A stretch of 64,000 bases of DNA, taken from contig CANMQI010000004.1 of NCBI GenBank assembly GCA_947499955.1, forward strand, positions 186,001 to 250,000. Direction: 5' to 3'. Below the pieces are notes generated by a model that was not told where the DNA came from, did no database searches, and saw only the letters and a list, made by a program, of their open reading frames with translations. Positions within the stretch are counted from its first letter, which is position 1, and every line of letters begins with the position of its first letter. This document shows, in pieces, positions 61,292 to 64,000 of the stretch. A program made the position numbers and the translations under genes. The stretch comes from an uncultured Granulosicoccus sp. (lineage in GTDB: Bacteria; Pseudomonadota; Gammaproteobacteria; Granulosicoccales; Granulosicoccaceae).

Positions 61292-62511
61292 AAATGACAC
61301 CCAAGGAGCTGGTTGCTCAGGTAGATGAACAGGCCTGTCTGGATCGCCTGGTCGATCTGGTGCAGCACAAGAGCTATACAGAGACCGATGAGGAGCGTGC
61401 GCTGGCGGTGCATGTCCACGACATCGTCAGCTCTCTGGGTTTGCAGAGTGAACTGCAGAGCGTGGAAGGCCAGCGGGTCAATACCATTGCCACGCTGAAA
61501 GGTGAGGGCGGTGGCAGCAGCCTGCTGTTCAACGGTCATCTGGATACCAATCCGGCAACCTCCGGCTGGAGCGTTGATCCCTGGGGTGGCCTGGTTGATG
61601 ATGAGTTCATCTACGGCATCGGTGTCTCCAACATGAAAGCCGGCGATGCGGCTTACCTGTGTGCCGTGGAAACCCTGCTCAAGGCCGGTGCCCGATTCAA
61701 GGGGGATGTCATCCTGTCTTTTGTCGTTGGTGAGCTGCAGGGTGGGATCGGTACGGTACGCATGATCGAACAGGGCGTACGGGCCGATTACTTCATCAAC
61801 AGTGAGCCGACGGATCTGCAGGCTCTGACTCTGCACGCCGGTGCATTCTCCTACGAGATTCAGCTGCAAGGCTCTACACGCCATGTGTCCAAGCGCCATG
61901 AAGCCTGCGATGCGGCCGCTGCCGCCGCAGCTCTGGTCCCCCGTATCAATGGCATGACCTTCTCCGGGGTTACCGACCCACTGCATCGTTCGGTCAACCG
62001 TGGGCATGTTGGTGTCATTCGGGCCGGACTGGGGGAGGAGTTCCATGAGTGGCGTCCACCTCAGGTGGCTGATCATGCCAAGCTGCTGGGTACGTGTCGT
62101 TATGGGCCGAGTCAGACGGTGGAGAGTGTTCTGGCAGACATGCGACAGATGCTGGATGCGCTGGAGCTGGAGTTTCCGGGCCTGGTCAGCAGCGTTGCCT
62201 CCCATGATCTGCGTAAGGACAAGCCTCAGATGCCCCCTTTCGAGGTGCCGAAGGATGCGCGTATCGTGCAGGTCATGAACCGAGCCTACGAGCAGGTTCA
62301 CGCGGCGCCGCAGCCTACCGGTGCCATCATGCCACCCGCATTCTTCGGCACCGATGCGGCTCATCTGGCAGCGGCGGGCATGCAGGGGATCGTCTGCGGG
62401 CCGGGAGGCGAGTTCAATACGATGCCCGACGAACGTGTCAGAAAAACGCAGTTTCTCGATTGTGTGCGTCTGTATATGTACGCAATTTGCGAGATCTGCG
62501 AGTTGGTGTGA
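61288..62511 (+). CDS. M20-family protein with substituted metal ligands
   Basis: A 407-residue ArgE/DapE-like protein by overall sequence (LLFNGHLDTNPATSGWSVDP, INSEPTDLQALTLHAGAF). His84 and Asp86 are present, but the bridging aspartate of the SDMKG motif is Asn115 (VSNMKAG), the DEExGG motif is GELQGG (Glu149 kept, second Glu replaced by Leu150), and the late histidine position reads Asn377 (FNTMPDERV). The metal site is thus rebuilt or lost. It may be a non-classical hydrolase, a single-metal enzyme or a binding protein. The ATG overlaps the ATPase stop (ATGA), with a second ATG two codons on. Confidence 0.85.
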   Translation: MKMTPKELVAQVDEQACLDRLVDLVQHKSYTETDEERALAVHVHDIVSSLGLQSELQSVEGQRVNTIATLKGEGGGSSLLFNGHLDTNPATSGWSVDPWGGLVDDEFIYGIGVSNMKAGDAAYLCAVETLLKAGARFKGDVILSFVVGELQGGIGTVRMIEQGVRADYFINSEPTDLQALTLHAGAFSYEIQLQGSTRHVSKRHEACDAAAAAAALVPRINGMTFSGVTDPLHRSVNRGHVGVIRAGLGEEFHEWRPPQVADHAKLLGTCRYGPSQTVESVLADMRQMLDALELEFPGLVSSVASHDLRKDKPQMPPFEVPKDARIVQVMNRAYEQVHAAPQPTGAIMPPAFFGTDAAHLAAAGMQGIVCGPGGEFNTMPDERVRKTQFLDCVRLYMYAICEICELV

Positions 62512-62745
62512 TCCTGTTGCAGCAGGTCCGGATGTCTGTCAGATCGACAAAGGCCGTATAGTGTGTTCGTCAGCAGAGAGTGTCGACCGTAAGGAAAGGT
62601 CAGTGTGTGCAAGGTGCCATCAGCTTCTCCAGGGGGACACAGTGGGGGGCTGGCATCTGCCACTGTGACGGTGTCAGCGCTGGTCTGAAGCTTGGTTGCT
62701 GGCTGTCAAGTTCACTTCTCTCTATCACTATTCAAGGAGAACATC

Positions 62746-63081
62746 ATGGCAACTCATCACGCCATCGCAGGGGAGCCTGTCGACCTTGCCACCTGGGGAC
62801 AGGAGATAACACCTGAGCACTCCAAGGCCATAACCAAGATCCACGGGCTCGAACTTGCCAAGCTGATATTGCAGGCTGGTGAGGACATGCACCCACATGG
62901 CTACTGCAACGTCGCCGGTCCCATTGTCATACATTGTATCCATGGAAAGATTCGGGTCAGAACAAGAGACATTGCCGAGACACTGACTGATGGGCAATTG
63001 CTCTATCTGGAAGGTGGTACCGATCATGCGCTTACGGGAGTCGTCAAATCGGTCGTGTTGCTCACCATCGTACTCATCTGA
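62746..63081 (+). CDS. Small cupin-fold protein
   Basis: A 111-residue protein that reads as a single cupin barrel: KLILQAGEDMHPHGYCNVAG supplies a partial HxH-type motif, and VIHCIHGKIRVRTRD plus LYLEGGTDHALTG supply the second half with a histidine. It resembles small metal-binding cupins with unassigned substrates. AAGGAG six bases before ATG 62746 sets the start. It is separated by 234 bp from the M20-like gene and its end overlaps the convergent gene by eight bases. Confidence 0.7.
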   Translation: MATHHAIAGEPVDLATWGQEITPEHSKAITKIHGLELAKLILQAGEDMHPHGYCNVAGPIVIHCIHGKIRVRTRDIAETLTDGQLLYLEGGTDHALTGVVKSVVLLTIVLI

Positions 63082-63823
63082 CTCCACCTGGCAACGTGAT
63101 ATCGACCACCAGTGGCAGGTGGTCGGAGGCCAGGCGAGTGAGTTCGGTATTCGGTACCAACACTCTGGAGACCTTGTCGATGTGCCGGACGAGCACATGG
63201 TCGATGCACAGTGTCGGCAAACGTCCCGCGAAGGTATTGAGGCGTTTTGCCGTCGTCAGATCCTGAACATCGGTCAACGCGCTCTTCAGTGTCAGCATCG
63301 CGGGTGAGCGAGGGGTTGCGTTGAAATCACCACACAATATCGTTGGCCCCCGACACTCGATATTGCCCAGCCAGCGCACAGACATCAATTCCTCGACCTG
63401 GACCTTGCGTTCGGCTGCAAACAGCCCCAGGTGCGTATTGAGTATCTGCACCTCGAGACCGTCCATATCCAGTGTCAACCACTGTATGCCGCGAGCCTCA
63501 GCGTTCGGTCTTGTCGGTACAGGCCCCAGAGAGCCGGTGCGAGTGCGAAGAACAGGCAGGTGTGTCAGGACGGCATCTCCGTACTCCTCCCCTTCAATCT
63601 GCATGGATGGATGGAAATCTACCTCCATATTCAGGTGGCGTGCAATCAGTTGGGCCTGATCAACACTGAACGTCCGGTTCTTGCCCACGTCCACCTCTTG
63701 CAGGGCGACAACATCGGGGTGATAGCGAGCTATGACGCGGGCGATGCGCTCCGGTGCGATGCGACTATCCATACCCACACAACTGTGAACGTTGTAAGTC
63801 ATGACCCGAAGGTGTCGAGGCAT
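63074..63823 (-). CDS. Endonuclease/exonuclease/phosphatase (EEP) family protein
   Basis: A 249-residue protein of the EEP fold (DNase I/sphingomyelinase type). Motifs are LRVMTYNVHSCVGMD, VALQEVD (catalytic Glu), LNTHLGLF, LCGDFNATPRSP and SDHLPLVVDI, so the active site is complete. EEP proteins of this size hydrolyse phosphodiesters of nucleic acid or lipid; in proteobacteria they often lie beside phospholipase-D/cardiolipin-synthase genes. ATG 63823 is chosen from family N-termini, but the frame stays open to the window edge, so a longer protein is possible. Confidence 0.9.
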   Translation of the reverse strand: MPRHLRVMTYNVHSCVGMDSRIAPERIARVIARYHPDVVALQEVDVGKNRTFSVDQAQLIARHLNMEVDFHPSMQIEGEEYGDAVLTHLPVLRTRTGSLGPVPTRPNAEARGIQWLTLDMDGLEVQILNTHLGLFAAERKVQVEELMSVRWLGNIECRGPTILCGDFNATPRSPAMLTLKSALTDVQDLTTAKRLNTFAGRLPTLCIDHVLVRHIDKVSRVLVPNTELTRLASDHLPLVVDITLPGGVR

Positions 63824-64000
63824 TATTGATGAACGCAACCGCCTCCGAGATTGCACCCTGGACTGCAGAGACGACATCGTCTGCCACGACGCGACATCGG
63901 CAGATGCGTTTGGGCCTCGACCCAGGAAATCAAGTGCCGCCCGCCGTAAATCCAGCGGTCGCAGTTCGCTATCGGGAGGGAGTTGACCGGTGACGTCGCG
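63824..64000 (-). other. Open frame upstream of the EEP gene running off the window
   Basis: On the minus strand the EEP frame continues without a stop to base 64000 and reads plausibly (GQLPPDSELRPLDLRRAALD). A second minus frame is also open and ends in a TAA that overlaps the EEP ATG (TAATG), as coupled genes do. Either could be the end of an upstream gene or a fused N-terminal domain; the window ends before this can be decided. Confidence 0.35.

Noticed and set aside
61246-62364. Minus-strand open frame of 372 codons
   Set aside because: Mirror of the M20-like gene, without a ribosome site or recognisable domain.

Overview
The window is a gene-dense, moderately GC-rich bacterial chromosome segment with about 55 protein genes on both strands. 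I saw no rRNA, convincing tRNA, insertion sequence, phage block or CRISPR array. The content points to a marine or other free-living gammaproteobacterium with a large genome: three peptide-type ABC importers, a TRAP importer, an acetate-scavenging module with a transporter-linked sensor kinase, and surface lipoproteins. A Granulosicoccus-like organism is my guess, held loosely. Layout: (1) 143-12458 is a divergent island. On the minus strand are a peptide-binding protein, two permeases, a peroxiredoxin-like protein, an S9 peptidase and a secreted unknown. On the plus strand are the two matching ATPases, a beta-lactamase-like serine hydrolase, anhydro-MurNAc kinase (anmK) and a phosphotransferase. 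Together these suggest uptake and recycling of peptides, probably cell-wall peptides. (2) 12560-18173 holds a DUF533 protein, a complete TRAP importer, a short-chain dehydrogenase and an RbsD/FucU-type mutarotase, which looks like a sugar or sugar-acid pathway. (3) 18398-32778 holds a lipoprotein 3-hydroxybutyrate-oligomer hydrolase, an opp-type importer with a fused ATPase, a GH16 lipoprotein, a MATE exporter, a YqjD/YqjE-like operon ending in an orphan HisKA-domain protein, a homocysteine methyltransferase and a TetR regulator. (4) 33580-40644 holds acs, a DUF4212 plus Na+/solute symporter pair, a CBS-nucleotidyltransferase, a small membrane protein and a LysE exporter. (5) 51132 down to 40697 is one compact minus-strand operon. 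It encodes an NCS1 permease fused to a hybrid histidine kinase, a LuxR-type response regulator, a single-domain receiver, a small membrane protein, a CrbS/CbrA-type symporter kinase, a cNMP/CBS nucleotidyltransferase and a DEDDh exonuclease. Divergent from it lie a formamidase (FmdA), an FmdB zinc ribbon and an AmiS/UreI amide channel. (6) 53751-62511 is a GntR regulator with a divergent peptide-uptake operon: an M20 hydrolase, a Tat-type binding protein, two permeases, a fused ATPase and a second M20-like protein. (7) A cupin and an endonuclease/exonuclease/phosphatase-family protein run to the window edge. How they work together: several modules pair an importer with the hydrolases that would process its cargo. 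Regions 4 and 5 look like one carbon/nitrogen signalling locus, in which transporter-shaped sensor kinases, linked nucleotidyltransferases and receivers sit between acetate assimilation (acs and symporter) and short-amide use (formamidase and AmiS). The strongest candidate for something undescribed is the NCS1 permease, cysteine-cluster, histidine-kinase, receiver fusion and its divergent formamide genes. A second is the six-copy 14-bp repeat of overlapping start-stop micro-ORFs that leads into the phosphotransferase gene at 11400.
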